From assembly GCA_946965045.2 (NCBI GenBank), contig OX337232.1, positions 2,418,001 through 2,482,000 of the forward strand: a stretch of 64,000 bases of DNA. Direction: 5' to 3'. The stretch's first letter is position 1, and every line of letters starts with the position of its first letter. The notes below the pieces were generated by a model that saw only the letters and a list, made by a program, of their open reading frames with translations, did not search any database and was not told the DNA's origin. Shown here piece after piece: positions 1 through 11,500 of the stretch. Both the position numbers and the translations under genes were made by a program. Source of the stretch: Epithemia pelagica (lineage: Eukaryota > Bacillariophyta > Bacillariophyceae > Surirellales > Surirellaceae).

Positions 1-571
1 GAGATGCAGCTCCGTCGCCTCCCTGCTTTTGGTTGGGGGAGAGACCATCAATCGGGAGATCCAACAAGAACGGTTTGCTTTGTTCGCCATCCACTGGTAA
101 GGTTCCCAGTCCAATGGGAAAGGACACACATGTTTTGTTTTCCCCTTTTCCATCCGTGAGTGCGATCCACATTTCGAAGATTGCTGGATCAGAGGATGAA
201 ATGGAGTGATCCATTTGTATCGCAAACTTTATTTTGGACGTTCGCGATCGTTTGCCCCACAAGGCAATGAGGCCTTCACTACTACGACTGCTTTTGGCTT
301 CGGCTGCTGATTTTGGTTCGGATTGTGTTTTTCGCAAGGGTTGCGAAAGACCACTGGAGGCACAAAAATGGCCTTCCGAAAAGACAGCTACCACGGCTTT
401 CATCTTTTCGGGTGGTGCAATCCCCTGTGCGTTTCGACCACCTGATTTTTGAAGTTTGGATCGGTCCACCGTAATGCCCGTAATACCCAACACATCAATT
501 TCCATTTCATGGAGTGTTCCCATTAAGGGATAATCATGAGACTGGCTCCGTCCTCGCCGTAATTCCAACAT
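1..571 (-). CDS. Partial hypothetical protein, runs off the left edge
   Basis: An open frame on the minus strand begins with ATG at 571 and stays open to base 1, giving 190 codons with no stop. An in-frame TAA lies two codons upstream of the ATG, so this is a plausible true start; a second in-frame ATG lies at 523. The protein starts MLELRRGRSQ and soon has a strand-rich stretch around MEIDVLGITGITVD, then a Ser/Lys-rich linker, then more strand-like sequence (KIKFAIQMDH, FEMWIALTDG). This looks like a beta-sandwich, perhaps C2-like, but I do not recognise the family. The 3' part is outside the window, so length and function cannot be given. Confidence 0.55.
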   Translation of the reverse strand, partial: MLELRRGRSQSHDYPLMGTLHEMEIDVLGITGITVDRSKLQKSGGRNAQGIAPPEKMKAVVAVFSEGHFCASSGLSQPLRKTQSEPKSAAEAKSSRSSEGLIALWGKRSRTSKIKFAIQMDHSISSSDPAIFEMWIALTDGKGENKTCVSFPIGLGTLPVDGEQSKPFLLDLPIDGLSPNQKQGGDGAAS

Positions 572-1423
572 TTTTTACTGCTGTAGGATGTCGGCCTTTC
601 AAGGGAGAGTTTTGCGTCGCGTGTTGTTCTGGTATTCTCGAGTTCCCCTCGCAAACGCACACACGAGTGATTCCAAAAGTCGTTGCTTCGGTAGCTTGTT
701 GTGCTGGTGGCCCCGTCTAGGTACTTTGATAGGTCCGGATCACACCAACGAGCCTTTCTCGTCCACTTTTTGTCGGTCGATGGGAACAACTGGACAACAA
801 GTACCCACCCAAATAAGGAGAGACTGTGATGCGCCGATCCGACGATTTTGTTCATTTAATCACAACCCGTCCTCTGGAGAGTTGAGAGAGACTCTGTGTG
901 AGATGGAGCTTCATGTGTCTCATGGTTCTCGTATCCACGTGGGGCCCTAACTGCGCTTCTTTCTTCGCACGAATGCAGGCTGGCATTCTCGCGATAGTGC
1001 TTCCAGTAGCATTTATTTATATTCAGATAGGTAGATGATTATTACCCCTACTTCGTCCGTTGTTTGTCCATTTCGTTCGTCCAGGGCTATACTGTAAAAT
1101 TTTGGGGCATAGATATCCTTCACGGGAGCCATTTCCTGGGACGTGCTCAACTGCAGACCAAACTCACAAAACTAGTACGGGCTTGTTCGAACGCAACCAA
1201 CCGTCGTGTGGTGATTGGTGATGAGTACACGTAGAATTGGTCGGTCTCACTTTTTCGGATTTTCACGTGTCATGTTTCGATTTTCGTTTCGTAGACCTCA
1301 CCGTGGCTCGTCAACAAACACACAGAACAGCAGCAATCACCACTTGCAGCATCCATCAAGCTCATCATAATCCGTACAGGCCATGAGTGACTCTGAATCA
1401 GAATTCGATGGGCCGAAGTTTAC
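572..1423. other. Intergenic region, divergent
   Basis: About 850 bases between two divergently oriented genes. Short open frames occur on both strands (for example 588-950 plus and 523-855 minus) but none shows protein-like composition or a recognisable motif. It presumably holds both 5' regions; I see no repeat or RNA gene. Confidence 0.4.
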
Positions 1424-2272
1424 ATGAAGGAACGACCTATGGTCCGCAGATCCGGCCGACTCTTTTTTACGGATATTGAACAAGTCGATGAGTACGACAA
1501 ATACGAACCGCTCTTGACACAAGTTCACAACGGAGCAGCTCAATTGTTGAATACATGTCTCGGTTACAAAAACAGTATGGAAGGTCAAATGGGAATGGTA
1601 GACTTTGGGGATGGAAGTCCTCGGGCTGTCACAGCGTTGCACAATATTGTACAACACAAAGGTTCCACGCCGAAGTTCACAGTGTGCACGTTTTCTGGGA
1701 GTCGCCACAATGAGACATTCCAGGTACATTTTGAGCATTTGGGTCTTCCCTTTCAAAAGATACAGCACATGGTGTTGACTATCGGTGACGAGTCGGTCCG
1801 CTGGGACTATGGTGTGGATATTGCCTATGGGACCCTTCCGGATCCTGCACCGACGTCGAGTCTCCAAAATTATCACGTTTTCAAAGCCATTTCTCGTGGA
1901 TATGTATACACAGTGGGGACAAAAATTGCCATGGCCATTTTCACAAAACAAGCAGCAACGGTCGAGTCTGCATGAATCACAGGTCCTCTGGACGTGGACC
2001 TTACTCGCGTCTATGGTGTACCTGATGAAGTTAGCGTCTACGCTGGTACAATCACTTCTGTTGGAGAGAAGTCTTTTGCTCATGATATCAACAGCTATCT
2101 AGGATGCGCTGGAGCATTGGTGTTCCTACTGGACGGGCCTGATGCCGGAAGGTGCATTGGTGTGCACATTGGGAGTCCAAATATTTTGCCAGCAGTAAAC
2201 GTGGCCATAATGATACACGAGAGCCCAACTCTCATTGCAAGCCCGAACAGGAACGACAACTCGTGTGAATAA
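1424..2272 (+). pseudogene. Chymotrypsin-fold-like cysteine/serine peptidase homologue with in-frame TGA
   Basis: Two open segments, 1424-1975 and 1976-2272, are in the same reading frame and separated only by one TGA at 1973-1975. Together they make about 282 codons. Residues about 65-75 contain AVTALHNIV, like the catalytic-His block of trypsin-fold peptidases. VDIAYG near residue 140 resembles the catalytic-Asp block. After the TGA, YLGCAGALVF followed by CIGVHIG has the shape of the nucleophile loop and following strand, with Cys where serine peptidases have Ser, as in 3C-like enzymes. No intron of normal size can remove the TGA. The alternatives are a nonsense mutation (pseudogene), a base-calling error, or selenocysteine decoding. 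The start is ATG 1424 because an in-frame TGA lies at 1394. A 248-codon antisense frame (1337-2083) has no recognisable motif and is treated as a shadow. The peptidase assignment is by eye only. Confidence 0.5.
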
Positions 2273-2808
2273 TTCGAAGCCCTTTAACGAACTGCGTATT
2301 TTTCTGAAATGTGTTTTATGATTGGCAATTTACTACATAGATTAGATTTTATTCAAATATGCTTACTCCAACCGGTATTGGACAGCCGTCGTCGATCGAT
2401 GTCGAAGGTTATACATACAATAGACGGATGCGATCTTCCCTGTTGGGATTTGGGATGAAAAAGAAGGGAATAGTCTATTCTTCCAGCTGCCGCGCCTACC
2501 CGCAAGGGTACGGTCGCTGGCGCCATAACACTCGGAATCATGGAGCGGGGGGACAGCCTGTAGAATGCATCTTCGATCGTCAACTGTCCGAGTTCTGACA
2601 GAACAATGGTATCTCTTGTGCGTGACCAGTGTCTCAAGGGAACACGTGCATCACGGCAATCGCTTCCAGCCCCTAGTAGAGAGAGAGAACGCTCTCGCAT
2701 TGAAATGTGGCCTTTTGTGGCGACCCTGAGGAAGTCCACGACTTTGATGCAATGTCAATGGAATTTGTCGAGTTACCAGTGGCAGCTTTATCTACCTACA
2801 GTATCATT
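2273..2808. other. Intergenic region, convergent
   Basis: About 540 bases between converging genes, presumably holding both 3' untranslated regions. A minus frame at 2353-2739 has no recognisable features and is not called. Nothing else was seen. Confidence 0.35.
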
Positions 2809-4731
2809 CTAAGGAGAGATGCGCTTTGGATCGCGAGGGAACCACGCAGACTTTCGAATATTGGGGAGGCCCAACATGAGCATCACCACACGCTCCAGGC
2901 CAATCCCCCCACCACCATGAGGCAATGCCCCATGACGGAATGAGTCCACGTAAGATTCAATATCACTCAATGAAATGCCCCAAGCTTTGGCTCGTTCCAC
3001 AATCAAGTCCGGTTCGTGGATTCGTTGCGCACCCGACAAAATCTCTTGTCCACGGATAAAGAAATCGTACGAGTTGGACAGCTTGGGGTTGTTCGGGTCC
3101 GGCATGGTATAGAAAGGACGAACGGCAAGCGGATACTTGTCCATAAAAAAGAAATCCGTCTTGTACTTTTCCTTCACAATATCACCCAGCTTTTTCTCAT
3201 TTTCGGTCGAAAGGTCCTCGTATTCATCCTGTGCCACACCTGCCTCCTGTAAAAGCTTGCAGCCTTCTGCGTAGGTCAACTTGAGAGTTGGGCGAAGATA
3301 TTGCAAGTCCTCAAACGGGTGCTGTTCCCGTACTCGTTCCAATTCGTCTTTGCAACGCTCATTGATACCATCAAAAATGTAGATGAACAAGTCACTAAAA
3401 AGCTGTAAAACTTCGTCGTAGTGCTCTTGAATCACCATTTCCAAGTCAAGACCCGTAAATTCACACAAGTGACGACGAGTATTGGAGTTTTCGGCACGAA
3501 AAACGGGGCCGGTTGTAAAAACTCGTTCAAAGCCGGAGCAGGCCGCGGCAATTTGTTTGTGCAACTGAGGACTCATGGCCAAACAGGCAGGTTGTCCGAA
3601 ATAGTCAAGCGTAAAGACTTCCGATCCTCCTTCGGATGCCCCTCCAATGAGCTTTGGAGTATGAACCTCGATAAAGCCCTTTTTCACCAGACATTCACGA
3701 AACAAACACCCAACCATGGACTCGATTCTAAAGATTGCCTGGTTCGCGGGTGTGCGAAGATCCAACCAACGATAATTCAAACGAATCTTCTGACCAACGC
3801 GAATAGCTGCGTCATCTTCGCCTTCGCCCGCAGCAGCCTCCTGTTCATCATCTTCGTTGTACTCTCCAATGTCCGTTTCGAGGCCCGACTCTGGTCGACA
3901 AGCATCTTCCATTCGGAACGGTAGGGCCATTTTGGCCTTGGAAACACAGTGAAACGACTCGATGGACAGCTCCACCATTTTCTGAGTCGCAGATTCAATC
4001 GGATGTTCTGGGACAGTCACTTTGCCTTTCATGTCCACCACAGACTCCAACGGCAAGCCTGAAATATACTTGATCATTTCATTGGGAATCTCTTTGGATT
4101 CAAAGGCAACACCTTGAATGGTAAAAAAGGTAGAACGCACCAAGCAGAAAACTCCCTTCCCTTGAGCTCGGACTTTGCTCAAGTGACCTCGGACCAAGAC
4201 ACTTTGGCCTGCCAATGCAGGTTTCAAATTCTCAATCCTTGTCCATACTTTATCGGTCATCTCCTTGGATTGAATGAGTGGGCTATCCCCAAAATTGTCC
4301 TGTCCTTTACCGGCCAACCGATCCGCCTTTTCACGCTCCCGACGTTCCCGTTCCGCACGTTGTGCCGCCTTTTTGGCCTCTTTCTCAGCCTACGCGCGCA
4401 AGACATGACAGTGAGCTCACCTGAGCCTCAACCCCCATACATCCAACAGATAAGGCAACGCCCACAATCGACGTACCTTTGCAGCGGCCTTTGCCGCGTT
4501 CTTCTCCTTGTTCTTGGCCGAGGCCTCCTGTTGCGCAACTGGTGCTTTCTTCTCCTTCTTGGGAGGCCCGAAATCCTTACCAAAAACTTCCTTGAATTTC
4601 GCCTTGAGCGACAACATTTCTTGGAGGGTGGCATCCCATTCCTCCTTAGGTTTGCCTGCTGATTTGGCTTCCGCGATAGCGGCACCCAAGGCCGTGATCT
4701 TGGCTGTCATTTCTTCTTCTGTTTCCGACAT
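2809..4731 (-). CDS. Aspartyl-tRNA synthetase, cytosolic type, with WHEP-like N-terminus
   Basis: Charges tRNA-Asp with aspartate; a class IIb synthetase of the eukaryotic/archaeal cytosolic type. Exon 1 is 4731-4477 (85 codons, ends AAAG|GTACGT). The intron is 4476-4390 (87 bp, ends GTAG). Exon 2 is 4389-2809 in the same phase, giving 611 residues. Residues about 5-60 (ITALGAAIAEAKSAGKP, then LSLKAKFKEVFGKDFGPP) resemble a WHEP-TRS helical hairpin, followed by a Lys/Ala-rich linker (KEAKKAAQRAERERR). An OB-fold anticodon-binding domain follows (VLVRGHLSKVRAQGKG). Class II motifs are all present: motif 1 near FIEVHTPKL, motif 2 FRAENSNTRRHLCEF, motif 3 GGGIGLERVVMLMLGL. The signature GGASEGGSEVF matches the amino-acid binding loop. 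An acidic insertion (EYNEDDEQEAAAGEGEDD) sits between the OB fold and the catalytic core. A second, organellar AspRS would be expected elsewhere. Confidence 0.95.
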
Positions 4732-5122
4732 AATGGATGGACTCTTTTGCTTGGTTCTTGTCTTTTTTATTGAATGAAAGGTTCTATGTAGACCTCACGA
4801 CGAGAACGAGACGGCACCAACGGGTTTGAGTTTGAGATACTGACGCGAGACGCGAGGGAGCAAAAGATCCTGCGCAAACGCGCATGTACCATAGCTAGGT
4901 ACTCCTCTAGGTAGAGAGCTGCGAAATAATGTTTCCCTCGAACTTCTAGCTAGAGGGGAAACGGTCAGGGGTCAGGGACGTAGAATGAACGAACTTTTCG
5001 AAAATCCTACTCCTATGAGGATAAGGGGTCGACAAAAACCTGTTGTCACCCATGGTCGACGATTAGGTGAGTTTATATCCTCGACTGTATACTTATATTG
5101 TTTCAACTGAACTGGACGGAGC
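4732..5122. other. Intergenic region
   Basis: About 390 bases between the 5' end of the AspRS gene and the 3' end of the next minus-strand gene. No coding signal, repeat or RNA gene seen; it should contain the AspRS promoter. Confidence 0.3.
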
Positions 5123-6476
5123 CTACGTTTGAAGCTTGGACAACGGTTCAATGGAATCGCTGGCCTTGTAGACGGGAACGAGATCGTTGTACTTTTTCCG
5201 CATATCGGCGTCCGACAGCAATCCATCCAACAAGGCATCGTACGAAGGCTGTCCTGTGTGGATCAGGTCCGAGCTCAAATCTGGAAGACTGGACATGGCC
5301 TTGGCCAATCCCTCTTGCTGATTGAGTTCAAACGTTGTGAAATCGGTGGCCGGTCCTTTGAGAATAGCGGCGACCGTCACCTGGGCCACGTCGGTACGAG
5401 AAATTTCAGAGCTGTAAACTGTACGACGAGATAGCCAAGCCAAATAAACGACCAATGATGAGATCCCTCACAACATATTTGGAGGATGAATGGGCCCGTT
5501 CAGTATTATGGTTGTACGTACCGTCTCCCTGAGAAATGTGAACCGTACCAGGACCAACCGCAGGTCCATCACTCAAGCCACCGGGACGGATCACAGTATA
5601 AGCCACACCAGGTTTGTTGGCAGCGGCGTAAGCATCACGGACGGCTTCTTCTCCGGCGATCTTGTATCCCATAATGTTGTCTCCGTACACAAACTTGACA
5701 AAAAAGTTTGTTGCTTGGTAACCTGTAGGTATTACACCGAGAGATTAGACCAAGTGGAAAGCGCATCATGGTACGTAAGACACAAAAGTCGTAGATCTTC
5801 CCCCTTGATCGTGTTGTCACTTACCAACCGAGTCCGGTCTCGTGACAGTTCCAGCAGATACCACTGCGAGCTTTGGCACGTTTTCATCGAGGCAGGCAAC
5901 TGCCGTATTGTAACAACCCAAGTAGTCGACATGCGCTGGATCACCACCCTTCTTTTTGCCACTTGCCGAAGCCGCAAAAATGACACCGTCCGCCCCACGA
6001 ACCGCTTCTTTCAGCGTATCGAGCTTGGTCACATCGGCCGCACTGTACGAGACAAAGTCAGACTCCTTCTCAAGAACTGTGCGACCCTGTCGTGTGACGG
6101 CTCGGCAGTAAACACCTTGACTGGCCAAAATTTCGGTACAGAGTTTGCCCACTTTTCCACCCGCACCCAGAACCACAATGGGATGTTCTGGAGACGATCC
6201 CGGAGTCGTTGCAGCGGTAGCCGGCAATGGAATCGAAAATGAACTTCCACCAGCAGCTACGACGGGTAGAATACCCAGTCCGGCCACACTTTGTTCGACA
6301 AACTGACGGCGGCCAATATCGTCGTTACTGTCCGCTGTGGATGGTTCACCGACACGAGATTGACCAAGCACAGTGGACGTCAAGGGTCGGCCAACCGGGG
6401 ACGCCTGAAACGCCAACGAGGGGACAACGACTGCCAAGTGACAGGTTGCCACTGCTACAAGGACCAACTTCATCAT
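5123..6476 (-). CDS. NAD(P)-binding Rossmann protein (NmrA/atypical SDR-like), plastid-targeted
   Basis: Three exons: 6476-5825, 5722-5522 and 5418-5123, joined across introns of 102 bp (GTAAGT...CTACAG) and 103 bp (GTACGT...TACAG), giving 382 residues. The start is the first ATG of MMKLVLVAVATCHLAVVV; the longer upstream frame to 6833 is probably untranslated leader. The N-terminus is a signal peptide ending PSLAF|QAS, followed by a Ser/Thr-rich stretch, which is the bipartite plastid presequence of diatoms. A second hydrophobic stretch with an RRQF just before it (residues about 55-80) could be a thylakoid-lumen twin-arginine-like signal. The dinucleotide-binding motif VVLGAGGKVGKL is near residue 97. 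Later blocks (GADGVIFAAS, KLAVVSAGTVTRPDS, YTVIRPGGLSDGP) fit atypical SDR/NmrA-type proteins. The substrate is unknown. For the last intron I chose the CAG whose frame continues as VYSSEISRTDVAQV. Confidence 0.85.
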
Positions 6477-6704
6477 GGTTTTTCTTCTTCTCTGTTGAGA
6501 AAATACAAAAAATGAAATGAATCTATTATCTATGTAGCCGGTGTCACTGACGTCAACCGATGGATGTTCGGTCGCGGAAACATTTCTTGACATAGTCTTC
6601 CTTTCCATCTCAATCGAGGAGATACAAAATGGCGGAAGGTTCTGGAGGTTGAAGGTTGAGTACTTCTTTGATTTTTTATGGTGACACTCCTGTGATGAAA
6701 CCGC

Positions 6705-8060
6705 ATGGAAACAAACAAAGCGGACGACAGATTTTGGAACATTCCCAAGAGCTTGAGGATAGAGATTCTTTATGAAGATGCGGACATTGTCGTAATTCAC
6801 AAACCTCCAAACTTGCGATCCGTTCCAGGTCACGCATCATCATCATCCTCGACATCCAGTGAGAAACACCTCCACGGGGCAAAGCGCAAGGCGTCGTCCC
6901 ACCCCCAAAAGGACGTGGATTCCAACAAGAGAAGCCAGAGTTCGGTACAAGATGCGTGGGTCCAAGCCATTGGTTCTTGCGCCTCCAAGGAACGCCCTCC
7001 TAGTTCGGGAGATGAGCAGTTCCAGGCCTCGCTGGACAAAACCAGTCATGACCGCAAGATACACAAGTACTTGCAACGTCTCGGTGCCGATACGAATAAA
7101 GCATCCTCCATTCCTCGAAGGTTTGAACCCTTTGTGAGATATATTGTCAGAAACCAGAAACGTATTTTCGACGATTCGGAAACGTGCGACAAAGAAACAT
7201 TGAGAGATGTGGCATCGACACTGTTTCGAACGATTGAAATGCGTCAAAAACGTTTACTGGCCGCAAGCAACAACTCGAGGCCTTTGGCTACACACGATGC
7301 CGAGTCCGCCCTGGGACAACTCAAACTCTTGGGTTTGGCCAAGGTCTTGTCGGTGGGAGAGGATGCGACAAGCACTGCTCATTCACGGGCAGACCAAGAT
7401 ATGTTTGTGGTTCATCGATTGGATTGTGAAACGTCTGGAGTCATGGTATTTGCTCGGTCGTCCAAGGCCGCATCAACCTTATCCGCCGCCTGGCGGGAAC
7501 GAAAACCACAAAAGGTGTACCATGCCTTGGTGCCATCGTGGAACTTGTTGGGCCAACAGGATGCCAACGGCAACTGGCAAGCGACCGAGGGTCGTATCCA
7601 TCTTTTGATGCGTCCACATCCCTCGGAACGATTAAAATGGATTGTTGCATCATCATCACAGGATGGTGGAACAACAACGGTCCATGACCACAACAGCAGT
7701 AGCAGCAGTACCAACAACATTGATGGAGAGACGAGTGATATTATGGTTCGCGCCAAGCCTAGTACCACCTTGTGGAGGTTTCTCTCTTGGCACGACCATG
7801 GAATATTATTAGAGTTAATTCCTGTGACGGGACGAACCCATCAATTACGAGTTCATTGTGCCCATATGGGAAGTCCCATTGTGGGAGACTCATTGTACGC
7901 AGACAACAACAACAACAACAACCAGGATCCACACAACGAAGAAGGTGGCGACTCTTTGCCCCATCGGTTGTATCTTCATGCCTATCAATTAACCTTTCCC
8001 CATCCCTCTCTCGGAGAGGACATGAGTTTCACCGTCGATACAAATTGGACGCTGAAATAG
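6705..8060 (+). CDS. RNA pseudouridine synthase, RluA family
   Basis: A single exon of 451 residues. It isomerises uridine to pseudouridine in structured RNA. The catalytic block HRLDCETSGVMVFARS (residues about 236-251) carries the invariant Asp of the family. The flanking family blocks are also present: IVVIHKPPNLRSVPG near residue 28, KVYHALV near 270, and LIPVTGRTHQLRVHCAHMG near 370. The N-terminal half contains a low-complexity Ser/Lys-rich insertion of about 170 residues between the first block and the catalytic block. A run of Asn codons (AAC repeats near 7905-7922) sits before the C-terminus. There is no S4 domain and no clear targeting peptide, so the compartment and RNA target are not evident. 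It lies head-to-head with the preceding Rossmann-protein gene, with 228 bp between the two starts, which could be a shared promoter. Confidence 0.9.
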   Translation: METNKADDRFWNIPKSLRIEILYEDADIVVIHKPPNLRSVPGHASSSSSTSSEKHLHGAKRKASSHPQKDVDSNKRSQSSVQDAWVQAIGSCASKERPPSSGDEQFQASLDKTSHDRKIHKYLQRLGADTNKASSIPRRFEPFVRYIVRNQKRIFDDSETCDKETLRDVASTLFRTIEMRQKRLLAASNNSRPLATHDAESALGQLKLLGLAKVLSVGEDATSTAHSRADQDMFVVHRLDCETSGVMVFARSSKAASTLSAAWRERKPQKVYHALVPSWNLLGQQDANGNWQATEGRIHLLMRPHPSERLKWIVASSSQDGGTTTVHDHNSSSSSTNNIDGETSDIMVRAKPSTTLWRFLSWHDHGILLELIPVTGRTHQLRVHCAHMGSPIVGDSLYADNNNNNNQDPHNEEGGDSLPHRLYLHAYQLTFPHPSLGEDMSFTVDTNWTLK

Positions 8061-8563
8061 TACGTGGCACTAATGGTTGAAACACTACCTAGACATTGTT
8101 GAATTCGAAGCATGACTTTCGCAAATCTTCTAGGTAGACGCTATGTTCTGTACATGTGGAGACAACAGTGGGACAACGGCTAGCTAGTTCATCTCTGATT
8201 ATGGAGAGTAGTTTGTAAAAGTAGGAGTAATCGCCATGGTGGTGCACAATGCCTCCAGTTACAGAACAGATCCCACTTAGCTAGGTAGTTGATGTGCTGG
8301 AAGTTTTCCCGCAGAAAAGTCGCTGATGCGGTGTCCTTCGGCGAATGAGGTGTGTGAGTTCGGTAGTTGACCTCGAATCTTGCGATCTTGCGTGGACCAA
8401 TCAAATCATTCCAAGATAATCAGTCCACTTCCGCCGCGGTCTGCATGTCTGTCAGATGTTCCACATCTTTCTGATGCCGATCTCGCACTCTCACATTCTT
8501 CAACACTGCGGAAGAAACTCCACCACCACAGTGTATAGTGTGGATTCTATCATAAATTAGACC
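8061..8563. other. Intergenic region with CHLH promoter
   Basis: About 500 bases between the pseudouridine synthase stop and the CHLH start. No coding signal seen. It should include the CHLH promoter and leader, but I cannot point to a specific element. Confidence 0.3.
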
Positions 8564-11500
8564 ATGGTCGATTTCAAGTCCGCTGTAGTTGCCCTTTTGG
8601 CCGCCAGTGCCGCCACAGCGTAAGTAATTGATCGGTGGAGTTGTGTAGACAAAGTTGGATGGGGGTTCGACCAAACGAACGATTCTTGTTGCTGTGCCCG
8701 TTGTGCGATTGATGGAATGTTGAACTTTTCGCCCCTCGTGGATCCTCGTACTGGAATCTACGTGGAAGAAAAAATGGCTGCCCAGAGAAAGATCCGCACC
8801 GTCGACCAATTGCGTTCCTGCCGAATTGTAAAATGAGATTGGATGCTTACCAAACCTCTTCCTACCTCTCTTTTATATCTACAGATGGCAACCGAGCACT
8901 GGCTCTTTCACATCCAAGAGAATCTCTCCATTTGGTCGCAAGCATGCGATCCAACAACGTTCGACGCTCTCCATGGTCGTGACGGACCCCACCAGCACAG
9001 GCTCCATGGGTGGAGGTATGTTTACCGCTTCCAACTCGGAAAACCGTAGGGTGGTGCCAGAGGATCCTCGTGGACGTCCTACCATGAAGGTCGTTTACGT
9101 CGTTCTGGAATCGCAATACCAATCTTCTTTGACGGCTGCCGTCAAGCGAATCAACGCTGGCAACGACAATATGGCGGTCGAATGTGTCGGATACTTGTTG
9201 GAAGAACTCCGTAACGACGATGCCATGGAACAATTCAAGAAGGATGTTGCGGAGGCCAACATTTTTATCGGATCTCTTATTTTCGTTCAGGAACTTGCGG
9301 AAAAGGTGGTCGAAGTGGTGCAACCCAATCGCGACAATTTGGATGCCGTCCTCATCTTTCCCTCCATGCCTGAGGTTATGCGTCTCAACAAAGTCGGAAG
9401 CTTCACAATGAAGAACCTAGGACAATCCAAGAGTGTTGTGGCGGATTTCATGAAGAAGAAAAAGCAAGAAGATGGTTCGTCGTTTGAGGAAGGTATGCTC
9501 AAGTTGCTCCGAACTCTTCCCAAGGTTTTGAAATTTTTGCCCAGTGACAAGGCCGCCGATGCTCGTACCTTTATGATGTCCTTCCAGTACTGGCTTGGAG
9601 GATCGCCCGAGAACATTGAATCTCTTCTTACGGTTGTCGGTCAGGACTATGTCAAGCCAATCAAAGACGCCATGGTTGGCAAGCAAAAGGTCGAGGCGGT
9701 CGAACCTGTGTTGCTTCCCGATAAGGCCATTTGGCATCCAGTTGCTCCTTCTCTTGTCTTTGAGAACAACGAAAGTTACTTTGAATGGTACAACAAGGAG
9801 TTCTGCCCGGATGCTGGTATTGATCCAGCCACCGCACCAACCATTGGTATCATTCTTCAAAAGTCGCACATCAACACCAAAGATGATACCCACTACGTCT
9901 CTTTGATCTCCGAACTTGAAAGCCGTGGAGCCCGCGTCGTTTCCATTTATTCTGGAGGTCTTGACTTTTCGGGTCCCTTGCAAGACTACTTCTACGACAA
10001 GTCCGGAAAGCCCATTGTGGACACTATCATCAACTTGACTGGATTCGCGTTGGTCGGTGGACCAGCCTCGCAAGATCACAAAAAGGCCGCCTCCGTGCTC
10101 AAGGCCTTGAACCGCCCGTACATGTGTGCGGTTCCATTGGTCTTCCAGTCATTTGAGGAATGGCAATCTTCCGAATTGGGCCTTCACCCCATTCAGGTCG
10201 CCCTGCAGGTTTCCTTGCCCGAAATTGACGGTGCTATTGAACCGATTATTTTTGCCGGTCGTGAAGGTGCCACTGGACGAAGTGTCCCCTTGGCCGATCG
10301 TGTCAACTTGTTGGCGGACCGTGCCATGAAGTGGTCCAAGCTTCGTACCAAGCCCAAATCGGACAAGAAAATTGCCATTACAATCTTCTCCTTCCCTCCT
10401 GACAAGGGAAATGTTGGAACTGCTGCCTACTTGGATGTCTTTGACTCAATCAAGGCCGTCTTGGATCAACTCAAGAGCGAAGGCTACGACATTGGTGAAG
10501 CTCCTTCCACCAAGGAAGAAATCATGGCATCTGTCTTGGATGATCCGGAAGCCAAGATCTCCTCTCCGGACCTCAACGTGGCCTACCGTATGTCCACTGA
10601 GGAATACTATGATTTGACGCCCTACGCTACGGAGCTCGAAGAAAACTGGGGTCCTGCCCCAGGAAACTTGAACTCGGATGGACAAAACCTTGTTGTCTAC
10701 GGTAAACAATTCGGAAACGTCTTTATCGGTGTCCAGCCTTCGTTCGGATACGAGGGAGACCCAATGAGATTGTTGTTTGCCAAGTCGGCCAGTCCTCATC
10801 ACGGTTTCGCTGCCTACTACACCTTTTTGGAAAAGATCTTCGAGGCCGACGCCGTCTTGCACTTTGGTACCCACGGAAGTTTGGAATTCATGCCTGGAAA
10901 GCAAGTCGGTATGTCTGGAACATGCTACCCTGACCGTTTGATCAACTCGCTTCCTTCCGCCTACTTGTACGCTGCCAATAACCCCTCTGAGGCCACCATT
11001 GCCAAGCGTCGTTCTTACTCCGCTACGGTTTCTTACTTGACCCCTCCCGCGGAGAATGCCGGACTTTACAAGGGTTTGAAGGAGTTGAAGGAACTCATCT
11101 CCTCCTACCAAGGCCTTCGTGAAAATGAAGGACGTGGACCTGCGATTGTGAACTCGATCATCTCCACTTCCTACACCTGCAACCTCGACAAGGACGTGGA
11201 CTTGCCAGATTTGGAAACTTATGATGCATCCAACGATACTGCCGAAAACCGTGACGCTATTGTTGGTGGTGTCTACGCCCAAATTATGCAGATTGAAAGT
11301 CGTCTCCTTCCTTGCGGTTTGCATACTGTCGGTGTTCCTCCTACGGCCGAAGAAGCGGTTGCCACTCTTGTCAACATTGCCCAACTCGACCGCCCGGAAG
11401 ATGAGATTGAAGGACTTCCTCGTGTCATTGCCAGTTCCATTGGCCGTGACATTAACGACATTTACCGTGGCAACAACAACGGAGTTCTTGCCGATGTGGA

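Noticed and set aside
588-950. 120-codon plus-strand frame
   Set aside because: Composition is not protein-like and it overlaps the probable promoter region of two divergent genes.
1994-2272. Separate small gene starting at 1994
   Set aside because: The apparent start codon there is GTG, the frame is the same as that of 1424-1975, and the peptidase-like blocks run across both parts.
6477-6833. Upstream extension of the plastid Rossmann protein to the ATG at 6833
   Set aside because: It would overlap the divergent pseudouridine synthase start and would bury the signal peptide; the start at 6476 gives a proper presequence.
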